Shown here: positions 42,226-51,049 of the stretch, piece by piece
Position numbering within the stretch: position 1 is the first letter of the stretch
Layout of the letters: the number at the start of each line of letters is the position of its first letter
Assembly: GCA_947452965.1 (NCBI GenBank)
Contig: CANGEW010000013.1
Location: 1-52,141, forward strand
Source of the DNA: Chitinophagaceae bacterium
GTDB lineage: Bacteria; Bacteroidota; Bacteroidia; Chitinophagales; Chitinophagaceae
Length of the DNA: 52,141 nucleotides
Reading direction: 5' to 3'
Translations under genes and position numbers: made by a program
Notes under the pieces: model-generated
Database searches by the model: none
What the model was told of the DNA's origin: nothing
The model's input: only the letters and a program-made list of their open reading frames with translations

Positions 42226-43047
42226 TTATCCTAACGCTACTCTTTTAAATGTAGTAACCTTTAAATCTGCATGTACAGATTTCAAATAATCTGCAACCGA
42301 CTTATTGCCATCTTTCACAAAAGCTTGCGCCATTAGTGTATTGTCTTTAAAGAATTTGTTTAATTTACCCATTGCAATTTTTTCCGCCATTTCCGCTGGT
42401 TTTCCTTCTGCTTTAACCAATTCAATTGCAATTTCTTTTTCTCTTGCAATGGTTTCTGGAGATATAGCAGACTCATCAACTGCTAATGGATTCATTGCTG
42501 CAATTTGCATTGCAACGTCTTTACCTGCTTCAGCTGCTTCAACAGTTAATCCAACCAAAACACCCATGCGATTTGCACCATGGATATAACTAGCAACAAA
42601 TGGAGCATCTACTCTTTCAAATTTAGACACTTCAATTTTTTCGCCAATTGCAGCTACTTTATCATTAATCATATCCGATACTTTCGCACCATTAATTTCA
42701 AGATTATTTAATTCTTCTGCTGAATTTACATTGTGTGCAATCGCTGCATCGGCAATGCTATTTGCAAAAGCTACAAATTCTGCATTTTTGCTAACAAAAT
42801 CTGTTTCGCAAGAAACACATAATACGATTCCGGCTTTATTATCTGCAGTTGTTTTAGCTAAAACCACACCTTCTTTTGCTTCACGATCGCTACGTTTTGC
42901 GGCAACTTTTTGTCCTTGTTTACGTAACCAATCAATCGCTGCTTCAAAATCTCCGTTACTTTCTGTCAATGCTTTACGGCAATCCATCATTCCTGCTCCG
43001 GTTGCCTGACGTAATTTATTAATATCTGATGCTGTAATAGTACTCAT
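42226..43047 (-). CDS. tsf: Elongation factor Ts
   Basis: 273 residues. UBA-like N-terminus DINKLRQATGAGMMDCRKAL, TDFV motif CETDFVSKNAEFVAFANS, and a coiled C-terminus GKLNKFFKDNTLMAQAFVKD. It recycles EF-Tu. The gene lies 82 bp behind rpsB. Confidence 0.97.
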   Translation of the reverse strand: MSTITASDINKLRQATGAGMMDCRKALTESNGDFEAAIDWLRKQGQKVAAKRSDREAKEGVVLAKTTADNKAGIVLCVSCETDFVSKNAEFVAFANSIADAAIAHNVNSAEELNNLEINGAKVSDMINDKVAAIGEKIEVSKFERVDAPFVASYIHGANRMGVLVGLTVEAAEAGKDVAMQIAAMNPLAVDESAISPETIAREKEIAIELVKAEGKPAEMAEKIAMGKLNKFFKDNTLMAQAFVKDGNKSVADYLKSVHADLKVTTFKRVALG

Positions 43048-43129
43048 ATGAATATCCTTTAAACTCTATTGTATAGATGGTTAATAAAATAATAATTTCA
43101 CTAATTGTTTACTTTGACTCGTAAACAAA

Positions 43130-44008
43130 TTATTTACCTGCTGGTTTTCTAGCTCCACCTGGTGAAGTAGAACGACGTTTTGCTGGCGCACCTGCTCCCG
43201 CACTTCTTGAACGCTTACCTTTATCATCTCCACCTTCTTCTTTTTGTTCAAAACGTGCTGCTTTTGCTTCCGGTGTTTCTTCAACATCGCTACCTTGATC
43301 GTCATCTTCTTTATTAGCTTGACGCTCTTGTAAACCTTCTGCAATAGCTGCAGTAATATAATTTACAACGATAGCAATTGATTTGGTAGCATCATCATTC
43401 GCAGGAATAGCAAAATCTACTTTGTTAGGATCGCAGTTGGTATCAACCATACCAAATGTGCTGATGTTTAAGCGTTTTGCTTCTGCTAACGCAATATGCT
43501 CATGGCCTATATCCACCATGAATAATGCCGCAGGCACACGACTGATTTGAGCGATACCACCCAATACTTTTTCCATTTTTTCTTTATCTCTTGATAAAGT
43601 CAATCTTTCTTTTTTTGTAAGATTTTCTGCACTACCATCTGCTAATAACTTCTCAATACTTTGCATTTTTTTCACACTCTTACGAACTGTGTTGAAGTTA
43701 GTTAACATACCACCCAACCAACGTTCAGTTACAAAAGGCATATTTACACGCTTAGCACACTCTTGTACGATTTCTTTAGCTTGTTTTTTTGTAGCAACAA
43801 ACATGATCTTTTTTCCACTACGAGCAATCGCTTTTAAAGCTGCGGCTGTTTCTTGTAATCCTTCTACTGTTTTATTAAGATCGATGATGTGAATTCCTTT
43901 CTTCTCTGCGAAAATGTAAGGAAGCATTTTTGGATTCCACTTTTTCTTCAAATGTCCAAAGTGAACACCTGCTTCTAAAAGTTGCTGTTGTAATGATGTA
44001 TTTTCCAT
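43130..44008 (-). CDS. rpsB: Ribosomal protein uS2 with an extended basic C-terminus
   Basis: 292 residues; the S2 core ends near residue 222 (NYITAAIAEGLQERQ). The core has LEAGVHFGHLKKKWNPKM, YIFAEKKGIHIIDL and CDPNKVDFAIPAND. The last 65 or so residues (KEDDDQGSDVEETPEAKA, then KGKRSRSAGAGAPAKRRSTS) form a low-complexity tail, acidic then basic, absent from most S2 proteins. The tail is not a frameshift artefact: the frame stays open until a normal stop. Confidence 0.97.
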   Translation of the reverse strand: MENTSLQQQLLEAGVHFGHLKKKWNPKMLPYIFAEKKGIHIIDLNKTVEGLQETAAALKAIARSGKKIMFVATKKQAKEIVQECAKRVNMPFVTERWLGGMLTNFNTVRKSVKKMQSIEKLLADGSAENLTKKERLTLSRDKEKMEKVLGGIAQISRVPAALFMVDIGHEHIALAEAKRLNISTFGMVDTNCDPNKVDFAIPANDDATKSIAIVVNYITAAIAEGLQERQANKEDDDQGSDVEETPEAKAARFEQKEEGGDDKGKRSRSAGAGAPAKRRSTSPGGARKPAGK

Positions 44009-44084
44009 TATATTAATTTATATTTTGAATGTTTATTGTGTAAGGTTAAAACCAACCCAAACAAAAGAGCTAAGCCAACAAGTA

Positions 44085-44474
44085 TTAACGCTTGCTGAAC
44101 TGGAAGCTTCTTCTTGCTTTTTTACGTCCTGGTTTTTTACGCTCAACCGATCTTGGATCACGCTTTAATAAACCTGCCGCTTTTAATACCGGACGAAAAT
44201 CAGCGTTTACTTCAAGTAATGCTCTTGAAATAGCCAATTTAGTTGCTTCTGCTTGTCCCTTTACACCACCACCGGCAGCATTTACTAATATATCATACTT
44301 ATCAGCCACCTCTGCTAATTTTAAAGGAGCTTCTACTTGATTTTGTAGATATACTAATGGGAAATAAGTTTTATAGTCTTTGCCATTCACTGTTATTTTA
44401 CCAGTTCCTTTAGAAAGGAAAACACGTGTAACAGCTTCTTTTCTACGGCCGACTGCGTTTTTTTGCTTTTCCAT
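44085..44474 (-). CDS. rpsI: Ribosomal protein uS9
   Basis: 129 residues. NAVGRRKEAVTRVFLSKGTG at the start, ALLEVNADFRPVLKAAGLLKRDPRSVERKKPG and the KKARRSFQFSKR end are standard. The C-terminal Lys-Arg reaches into the P site. 31 bp from rplM. Confidence 0.98.
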   Translation of the reverse strand: MEKQKNAVGRRKEAVTRVFLSKGTGKITVNGKDYKTYFPLVYLQNQVEAPLKLAEVADKYDILVNAAGGGVKGQAEATKLAISRALLEVNADFRPVLKAAGLLKRDPRSVERKKPGRKKARRSFQFSKR

Positions 44475-44505
44475 TTATTATACTTTTTGGTATTTGATAT
44501 ACCGA

Positions 44506-44961
44506 TTATTTAATGATTGTAAAAGTTAATTGAGTTGGTTTTTGTGCACCATGTGGATGTTCTGATCCTTTATATACAAATAATTTTTTGTACATTTTAC
44601 GACCTAAACGATTTTTTGGTAACATACCTTTTACGGCTCTTTCGATTACTACTTCAGGTCTGCGCTTCAATAAATCTTGAGCAGCTTCCCCTTTTTGTCC
44701 ACCAGGATACCCACTAAAAGTTAAATACTCTTTATCCTCCATTTTGTTTCCTGTGAATTTAACTTTTTCACAATTGGTTACAATAACAAAATCTCCGCAA
44801 TCAACGTGTGGAGTGTAATAGGCTTTGTTCTTTCCACGTAGAACAGACGCAATCTTTGCGCACATACGACCAACGGTTTGATTAGTACCATCCACAACGT
44901 ACCAGTTACGCTGCACGGTAGCCTCGTTCGCATGTTTAGTGGTGAAATGTAATTTACTCAT
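44506..44961 (-). CDS. rplM: Ribosomal protein uL13
   Basis: 151 residues. W-Y-VVDGTNQTVGRMCAKIASVLRGK, HVDCGDFVIV, and the ...YKGSEHPHGAQKPTQL end are standard. First gene of the rplM-rpsI-rpsB-tsf group, with a promoter just upstream. Confidence 0.98.
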   Translation of the reverse strand: MSKLHFTTKHANEATVQRNWYVVDGTNQTVGRMCAKIASVLRGKNKAYYTPHVDCGDFVIVTNCEKVKFTGNKMEDKEYLTFSGYPGGQKGEAAQDLLKRRPEVVIERAVKGMLPKNRLGRKMYKKLFVYKGSEHPHGAQKPTQLTFTIIK

Positions 44962-45338
44962 GTTTCTTTTTTTTAGATGATGCCGTAGCTATCCCTGCGG
45001 CAATTTATTTTTTGGAGTGCAAAAGTAGGATTAAGTTTTTGTTTAAGAGAATAAAAAACAATCTTTTTTTATCGATGCCTTGTAACTAATTGATTTTCAG
45101 TAAAAAATTTGATTCTTTTTTATTGTCTTGGAATAAATGTGAGATTTTTAAATACTTTCTTTAAGAAAAGACAAAAAAAAGCCAGAAACTTAGAGAAGTC
45201 CCCGGCAAACTTTAAATTTAATAAAAACGTTTGTTTGTACTTACCGTAAATTATTAACGATGTAAAATTAAAGGTTAGTTTTTTGAAATCACAGTTCATT
45301 AATGTTCATTAATTAAAATTTAATATTATTTTTATAAT
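44962..45338 (-). promoter_or_regulatory. rplM promoter and leader
   Basis: On the reverse strand a perfect -7 box TACTTTTG lies at 45027-45020. The leader carries a hairpin GCCGCAG...CTACGGC (44979-44999) just before the rplM start, a candidate for autogenous control by L13, which is known in other bacteria. The rest (45028-45338) is AT-rich with no gene; the divergent 45339 gene must have its promoter here. Confidence 0.45.
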
Positions 45339-46427
45339 ATGTCTAGAATTAGAAACTCCATAAGTCCAGAAACAATTGAGGATATTAAAAATCAAATACT
45401 CAGAAACAGCCACATCCCCATTCAATTCCCAAAAGACTGCGAAGCTCTTTCTAAACATATGTATCAAGTAACAGGAAAAACCATTTCGGCTTCTACTTTA
45501 AAACGATTTTTAGGTTTTCATAAAAGTGCTTTTGCGCCAGCATATGATACCATCAGAATTTGTGAAGAGTTTTTGAATATTGAAAACAATAAACAATCAA
45601 GCATCCAACAGACCACTGATTTAATTGTTGCATTTTTCAACCCCTTACATTTTAAAAAAATCGACAAGGCAGATGTTAGTTTGCAAGCAACTTGTAGATC
45701 CATGGCTATTCATATCAGAACAAACGCTTTTCTTTTTGAAAAAGCAATGGGGCCCATTGCAGAAAGTGAATTTGGAAGAGCGTTTTATTACGAACTATTT
45801 CCGGATTATGATAGATTGGTTGACTTCCAGTACAAAGGATTTATTAAGTATCTAGAACACGAAAAGGGCTATGAAGGTAAAATGTATGGGAACTCTATTT
45901 TGTTTTTAAAACACTTTTGGGTAAAAGACTGGGATAGCCTTGAAAAAAGCTGGAAACTAATTTTAAAAACATATAACCCTTCAAAAAAAATTCATCCTTT
46001 AGTACTAGGTCGTTATTATCAAGTATCATTAATTGGAAGCAAGTTTTTTGATCCCAAAGAAACGCCCTCAATACTAAAAGAAATTTTTATGGTTGAGAAA
46101 ACAATGCCAAGAGATAAAACGGGTATGTTTCTTGATTTTCCGGGCTTTCATTACAACACTTGCGATGGATTAAGATACACCGAACATTATGATGAACTGT
46201 ATCAACTTAGTGATATTGCCTTAAGCGATTTTAAACAAACAGATGAGTTTAAATGGAAAGGTTTTTATGATCATTTATATATGTTCAAGGCTTTAGCACT
46301 ATTAAAAATGGGGAAGAAAGAAGAATCCAAAAAACTAGTTTCGCTAATTAACCCTAAACAATTCTATTTTACTTGTAAAGAGTATTATGAAAGGCTTTTA
46401 AATGAAATAAAAAAAGAATTAGATTAA
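45339..46427 (+). CDS. Unknown protein with N-terminal HTH-like domain
   Basis: 362 residues. The first 80 (SRIRNSISPETIEDIKNQIL, FPKDCEALSKHMYQVTGKTISASTLKRFLGF) resemble a helix-turn-helix unit seen at the start of large uncharacterised Bacteroidota proteins. The rest is helical repeats, TPR-like in spacing (FLFEKAMGPIAESEFGRAFY, FKALALLKMGKKEESKKL). A regulator is possible. It diverges from the ribosomal operon and overlaps the convergent PhnA-type gene by 4 bp. Confidence 0.7.
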   Translation: MSRIRNSISPETIEDIKNQILRNSHIPIQFPKDCEALSKHMYQVTGKTISASTLKRFLGFHKSAFAPAYDTIRICEEFLNIENNKQSSIQQTTDLIVAFFNPLHFKKIDKADVSLQATCRSMAIHIRTNAFLFEKAMGPIAESEFGRAFYYELFPDYDRLVDFQYKGFIKYLEHEKGYEGKMYGNSILFLKHFWVKDWDSLEKSWKLILKTYNPSKKIHPLVLGRYYQVSLIGSKFFDPKETPSILKEIFMVEKTMPRDKTGMFLDFPGFHYNTCDGLRYTEHYDELYQLSDIALSDFKQTDEFKWKGFYDHLYMFKALALLKMGKKEESKKLVSLINPKQFYFTCKEYYERLLNEIKKELD

Positions 46428-47005
46428 CCTTGCTTCCTTACATACTTTGTCAATATAACAATCAATTGCCCCTCAACTCTTCCTTCAATTTGCTCTGTAT
46501 TGTCTTTAACCAGTTTAATGTTTTTTACCACCGTACCCATTTTAGCATTTAGGGTAGATCCCTTTACATCTAATGATTTAATGAGCACTACAGCATCTCC
46601 ATCTTGTAAGATTTGCCCGTTACAATCTCTATGTAAATCAACGCTTGCGTCGTTTTCGTGATCTCCGGTTTTTTTTGCCCAGATAAGCTTTTCATCATCC
46701 AGATACAACATGTCTAAATTATCGGCTGCCCAACTTTCATTTCTTAAACGATTGAGCATCCTCCAAGAAATCACTTGTATTCCAGAAACTTCGCTCCACA
46801 TTGCTGCAGTTAAACAATTCCAGTGATTGGAATCCAATTCTTCTTTTTTATCGATTTGAGCATTACATTTTGAACAGATCATGATGCATCCTTCTACATC
46901 TCTATAAGGACTATGCGAAACTTCGTGTAAGGATAATTCTGTTGTTGCAGTGCATAATTCACATTGATGATTGCTTCTTTCTAATAATTGCGCCTCTAAT
47001 TGCAT
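46424..47005 (-). CDS. PhnA-family protein
   Basis: 193 residues. N-terminal zinc-ribbon-like pair (HQCELCTATTELSLHEVSH and CIMICSKCNAQIDK), then the conserved C-terminal SH3-like PhnA domain: CNGQILQDGDAVVLIKSLDVKGS, KMGTVVKNIKLVKDN, VEGQLIVILTKYVRK. The family name comes from E. coli phosphonate genetics, but the role here is unknown; no phosphonate genes are adjacent. Confidence 0.9.
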   Translation of the reverse strand: MQLEAQLLERSNHQCELCTATTELSLHEVSHSPYRDVEGCIMICSKCNAQIDKKEELDSNHWNCLTAAMWSEVSGIQVISWRMLNRLRNESWAADNLDMLYLDDEKLIWAKKTGDHENDASVDLHRDCNGQILQDGDAVVLIKSLDVKGSTLNAKMGTVVKNIKLVKDNTEQIEGRVEGQLIVILTKYVRKQG

Positions 47006-47067
47006 GGGTAGTTTTATATTTGAAGGTTAGACGAAGATACTGGAATACTTGCAAAATCTGGATAATA

Positions 47068-48810
47068 CTACTCGCAGCTTTTTAAAAAGTCTTTAATGCC
47101 CAGATCAATTTTTTGAGCAATTTTTTGTTGAAAACCTTCGTTCAATATTTTCTCTTCTTCTTCTAAATTACTAAGAAATAAAGTTTCTACTAACGCATTT
47201 GGATATTCGATAGGACTGTTAAGCATAAAGTTAAAAGAACCATTATTGCCATATTCTTTTACGCCTAATTCTAACATTCTTTTATAAATAGCATTACTTA
47301 GTGGCCTAAACCCTTCGTATCTGTAAAAAGTGCTGGTGCCAGATACTCGAAAAGGATCAACTGCAGAATTTAAATGAATACTGATTAACAAATCGGGCGT
47401 ACTATCTCTATAAAACAAAATGCGTTCTTTATTGTCAAAAAACGTTTCTGTATTTCTTGTCATGATTACTTTTGCGCCTTGTGCCAACAAAAGTTTTTGT
47501 AATGCAAGCGCTATGGGTAACGTGATGAATTTTTCTGCAATCCCTGTTGCCCCTACTGCTCCCGTATTGGTGCCGCCATGACCCGCATCAATAGCGATAG
47601 TTAATTTATTAATTAATAATTCAGCGGGTTGATGTTTGACTTTTATTACTAATACATTTCCACTATAAAATATTTGATGGCCCCAATGTTGATGATGGCG
47701 TAAGCTGATTTTTAGTCTAAAAATTTCGTCTGCAACCTGTTCGTATTCTACTTTTTTAACTTCTTTAGCCGTTTGGAGTTGATCAATCCAATTAGTATTA
47801 CTAGTTGCTCCAAAAACATCTACCACTATCATACTCGGGTCTGTTTGTTGAACACTTTGATAAGGCAGTCGATTAAATAATTGCAGCTTTACAAAATCAT
47901 ATAACGTATCTCCGTATACGCGAATTTTATCTGTTAATGAACTGACGGGATTATATCCTATTGGCAAAGGACTAACTAATTCATCTGGTATAAATGCCGT
48001 TCTTGACGGAGCGAGTTGAACTTTATAATTGGTGCCGATTTTTCCAATCACGTGCAATGGAATCAAACTGTCTATATATCCAATTTTTGCGCCGCCAAGC
48101 CTGTCTTCACCAGTTCCGTATAATAAATGCGCCAATCTTCCCTTGGTCATTACCATGTCTGACATTTGATTGGTTAGCACTGTTATGGTATACTTTGCGT
48201 CTTTTTTTAGAGTGGGGTTTCCAGGACTATCAATAGAAACTTTGATCTTGTTGGTAAAAAAAGTATCCGCGGGTTGAATCGTATATTTTCCTTGATAAAT
48301 ACCAGCTATTCCTTTGGTGAGAGAGTCGGGCATTTCAAATAGAGACGTTTGGCCAATTATTTTTACACTACAATTGGGAGTTGCTTTCACTTTAAAATTA
48401 ATTACATCGCCAGGCTTTACTATCAAATCGCCTTCTGGAAAGGATTGTATCCGTTCAATTGCATATCCTTGTGTGGCGGTTTCGGGAAGCGGTTTTTTAT
48501 AATTGTATGTGATGATTTTTGAAACAGATTTTCCTTTTGTGGACGTAGCTACAATATTAAATTGTGTAGCGCCTTCGCTAAGATTTAATTCTTTTGCAAA
48601 AGCTCCGGTAGTATACACTTTTACGTTTTCATTATTGATTTTTACTGTACAAGACTTACAAGTTGATCCAATAATAAATTTTTGCGAAACGCTTACAAGA
48701 TTTTCTTCCGAAGAAGGTTCTGTTAATTTAATAAAAACATCTTTTGGAGATTGTGCCCATAAAACACCGGCATAAAACAATGAAAATAATAGAATGAGTA
48801 CTTTCTGCAT
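47068..48810 (-). CDS. N-acetylmuramoyl-L-alanine amidase (Amidase_3)
   Basis: 580 residues. Signal peptide at 1-19 (LFSLFYAGVLWAQ), then beta-rich unknown domains to about residue 390. Amidase_3 follows: IAIDAGHGGTNTGAVG (His zinc ligand), E in GIAEKFITLPI, LLISIHLNSAVDPF (second His), and ALVETLFLSNLEEE (catalytic Glu). It cleaves the amide bond between MurNAc and the stem peptide in the periplasm, for cell separation. Confidence 0.92.
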   Translation of the reverse strand: MQKVLILLFSLFYAGVLWAQSPKDVFIKLTEPSSEENLVSVSQKFIIGSTCKSCTVKINNENVKVYTTGAFAKELNLSEGATQFNIVATSTKGKSVSKIITYNYKKPLPETATQGYAIERIQSFPEGDLIVKPGDVINFKVKATPNCSVKIIGQTSLFEMPDSLTKGIAGIYQGKYTIQPADTFFTNKIKVSIDSPGNPTLKKDAKYTITVLTNQMSDMVMTKGRLAHLLYGTGEDRLGGAKIGYIDSLIPLHVIGKIGTNYKVQLAPSRTAFIPDELVSPLPIGYNPVSSLTDKIRVYGDTLYDFVKLQLFNRLPYQSVQQTDPSMIVVDVFGATSNTNWIDQLQTAKEVKKVEYEQVADEIFRLKISLRHHQHWGHQIFYSGNVLVIKVKHQPAELLINKLTIAIDAGHGGTNTGAVGATGIAEKFITLPIALALQKLLLAQGAKVIMTRNTETFFDNKERILFYRDSTPDLLISIHLNSAVDPFRVSGTSTFYRYEGFRPLSNAIYKRMLELGVKEYGNNGSFNFMLNSPIEYPNALVETLFLSNLEEEEKILNEGFQQKIAQKIDLGIKDFLKSCE

Positions 48811-48909
48811 AAAAAGTAAATATGTATATGCATAAAGTTAGCTATTAGATTCATTTGTAAACAATTATTTTTGTGGCGATTATTCCTTTTTAATTTAGCT
48901 TTAGCGTAT

Positions 48910-50055
48910 ATGTTGTTTGTATTGATGATAGCTTGTTGGGTATTGTTATTGATGTATTCAATATTATTGTGGGTATACAAATATCAATGGAATAAAATTC
49001 CTTTCTTTTCAACGAACAAAATAAATGCAACCACATTTATATCTGTAATTATACCGGCTAGAAACGAAGCTGCGAATATTGAAAATCTATTGCTATCTAT
49101 TCTTGCACAAACGTATTCAAGAAATAGTTTTGAGGTGGTGATTATAGATGATTTTTCAACAGATGAAACAGCTTCAATAGTGAAAAAGTATACCTATGAC
49201 AACATCCGCTTACTTTCATTGAGTGATTATGTGTCAGAAACTACCATCAATTCTTTTAAAAAAAAGGCAATTGAAATTGGAGTAATGGAGAGCAAGGGTT
49301 CGTTATTGGTTACAACAGATGCCGATTGTGTTGCAAATGAAAATTGGTTGGCGAACATTGCATCATATTATGAAACATACAAGCCGGCAATGATTGTTAT
49401 GCCTGTATTAATAAGTCCTTCGAAGTCCTTTATTGAATTATTTCAAAGTATAGATTTTATGTGTATGCAAGGTATTACAGGGGCTGCCATATACTCAAAA
49501 ATGCATGGAATGTGCAACGGTGCGAATTTGGCCTATACAAAACAAGTGTTTATGGAAGTGGGGGGATTTTCGGGAATAGACAATATTGCTAGTGGAGACG
49601 ACATGTTGTTATTACAAAAAATTGCTACTGATCCAAATAATAAGATTCTATATTTAAAATCAAAAGAGGTAATTATTCAAACAGCTCCTGTTAACACTAT
49701 AAAAGATTTTTTTAGACAACGGATACGATGGGCAAGCAAAGCCGAGAAGTATCAAGATAAAAGTCTGCTTCCGGTATTAGCACTAGTCTATTTTTTAAAC
49801 GTGATGCTGTTATTGAGTTTCCTAACTATTATTATTATAGGCACCCCCTTTTATTGGAAAGTTTTATCAATAGCTTTGATGGGAAAAACTGTAATTGAGT
49901 TAATCTATCTATTTCCGGTAGCAGATTTTTTTAACAAACGAGATACGCTTTGGATTTTCCCTTTATTACAACCCTTTCACATATGCTATACCGTTATAGC
50001 CGGATTTTTAGGAAAGTTTGGTTCTTACCAGTGGAAATCAAGATCAGTTAAATAA
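48910..50055 (+). CDS. GT2-family glycosyltransferase, membrane-bound
   Basis: About 381 residues from the ATG at 48910. A TTG at 48871 would add 13 residues but lies within a -7-like TATTTTTG (48866-48873), so the ATG is preferred. N-terminal membrane segment, then the GT2 catalytic region: SVIIPARNEAANIENLL, VVIIDDFSTDETASI, TDADCVANENWL (DxD type), and QRIRWASKAEKYQ (the QxxRW motif) at about 290. Two or three membrane segments end the protein. It is a processive-type transferase; the product is unknown. Confidence 0.9.
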   Translation: MLFVLMIACWVLLLMYSILLWVYKYQWNKIPFFSTNKINATTFISVIIPARNEAANIENLLLSILAQTYSRNSFEVVIIDDFSTDETASIVKKYTYDNIRLLSLSDYVSETTINSFKKKAIEIGVMESKGSLLVTTDADCVANENWLANIASYYETYKPAMIVMPVLISPSKSFIELFQSIDFMCMQGITGAAIYSKMHGMCNGANLAYTKQVFMEVGGFSGIDNIASGDDMLLLQKIATDPNNKILYLKSKEVIIQTAPVNTIKDFFRQRIRWASKAEKYQDKSLLPVLALVYFLNVMLLLSFLTIIIIGTPFYWKVLSIALMGKTVIELIYLFPVADFFNKRDTLWIFPLLQPFHICYTVIAGFLGKFGSYQWKSRSVK

Positions 50056-50057
50056 TA

Positions 50058-50531
50058 TTAAGAGGCGGGTGCTACAGGTACATTTCTCGAAAAACCTTCT
50101 TCCAATGAAATAAAAGTTTCGGTTCTTTCAATGCCTTTAATTTTTTGAAGCTCGTCGTGTAATACGAATCTTAATTGGGTAATGTCTTTGCATACAATTT
50201 CAATAAACATACTATAATTACCGGTGATATAGTTGAGGCGAATAATTTCTGGAATTTTCATTAGATCTTTAGCGACGGAATCATACAAAGAGCTTTTTTC
50301 AAGATAAATACCTACAAAAGCAGTAATATCATATCCTAAAAGTTTTAAATCAACGCTTAATCTTGTACCTTTAACTATCTTGAACTCTTGGAGCTTTTTT
50401 ATACGAACATGAATGGTGCCGCCGCTTACAAAGAGTTTTTTACCTAATTCGGCATAGGAAATCTCTGCGTTTTCCATCATTGCCTCAATAATTTGAAGGT
50501 CTAATTTGTCAAGATTTAATTTTCCGGCCAT
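50058..50531 (-). CDS. Lrp/AsnC-family transcriptional regulator
   Basis: 157 residues. HTH LDLQIIEAMMENAEISYAELGKKLFVSGGTIHVRIKKL (cited in part), followed by the RAM/ligand domain (DITAFVGIYLEKSS, YITGNYSMFIEIVCKD, RTETFISLEEG). It senses an amino acid or related ligand. It diverges from the glycosyltransferase by 2 bp tail to tail. Confidence 0.95.
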   Translation of the reverse strand: MAGKLNLDKLDLQIIEAMMENAEISYAELGKKLFVSGGTIHVRIKKLQEFKIVKGTRLSVDLKLLGYDITAFVGIYLEKSSLYDSVAKDLMKIPEIIRLNYITGNYSMFIEIVCKDITQLRFVLHDELQKIKGIERTETFISLEEGFSRNVPVAPAS

Positions 50532-50683
50532 TTTGATTTGTTGTTTTTGTAATGATTCAAAATAATATGCAAATATTTGGAATATTTCGATATTTTCAAA
50601 ATTTATTTTGAATTACTTTTAAAATAATAGCCTTTTATTTAGTTTTACACTATTAAGTTCTTATGCAAACCGAAAGGTTATAC

Positions 50684-50859
50684 TGTGGGGTGATGAAATT
50701 TTTTGGCAGACATGCCCTCTTGTCTCGGGGGTGAGGATCAAAGGATAAACGTAACATAGAGTTGTTGTATTGGCAACAATATAACATCCGGGATCGACCA
50801 CCGAAACCATTTGTGTTATGGCTAACTTCCTCGTGGAGGTTCGAACCCTTCCCCTACAG
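50684..50859 (+). ncRNA. tRNA-like structured RNA with a very large variable region
   Basis: Ends look like a tRNA. A 7-bp acceptor stem TGTGGGG (50684-50690)/CCCTACA (50852-50858) has one G-U. A T arm GGAGG-TTCGAAC-CCTTC (50835-50851) is intact. A D arm ATG/CAT with loop containing TTGG (50693-50713) follows T-G at 8-9. An anticodon-like stem CCCTC/GGGGG (50715-50731) has loop TTGTCTC, whose bases 34-36 would be GTC, but U at 37 is abnormal. Between (50732-50834) are about 100 nt instead of 5-20, bounded by GAGGA/TCCTC. No CCA is encoded (CCG). It is neither a standard tRNA nor tmRNA (no ALAA-type tag frame is seen). A terminator follows. Confidence 0.55.
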
Positions 50860-50880
50860 CCGGTTTTTATTTTACAGAAG

Positions 50881-50910
50881 CCCTTGCAGCGTGAGTTGTG
50901 AGGGTTTTTT
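50881..50910 (+). terminator. Terminator behind the tRNA-like RNA
   Basis: CCCTTGCAGC (50881-50890), 4-nt loop GTGA, GTTGTGAGGG (50895-50904) pair over 10 bp counting G-U, then six T. Confidence 0.75.
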
Positions 50911-51049
50911 GTTGGGGTGATTTTTCAAAAAGTTTCACTAAAGGTTTCTCTAAAAATCATAAAACAGCAAAACAAATGTTACAAAACATCCGTCTCATTC
51001 ATACAATTGCACACTTTTTTGTGTAATAACAAATGTTTGTTCAACAAGC

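Larger units (their letters stand above)
50532..51049. other. Gene-free stretch holding the tRNA-like RNA
   Basis: About 520 bp without protein genes. It contains the structured RNA at 50684-50859 and its terminator at 50881-50910. The TAGTTTTA at 50640-50647 is a possible -7 box for that RNA. The remaining 50911-51049 shows nothing I would call. Confidence 0.5.

Noticed and set aside
50684..50859. tmRNA for the structured RNA
   Set aside because: Half the normal length, no GGGxxx-type conserved D-loop text of tmRNA, no tag frame ending in ALAA.
50684..50859. Group I intron within a tRNA
   Set aside because: The extra 100 nt is too short and lies in the variable region, not in the anticodon loop.
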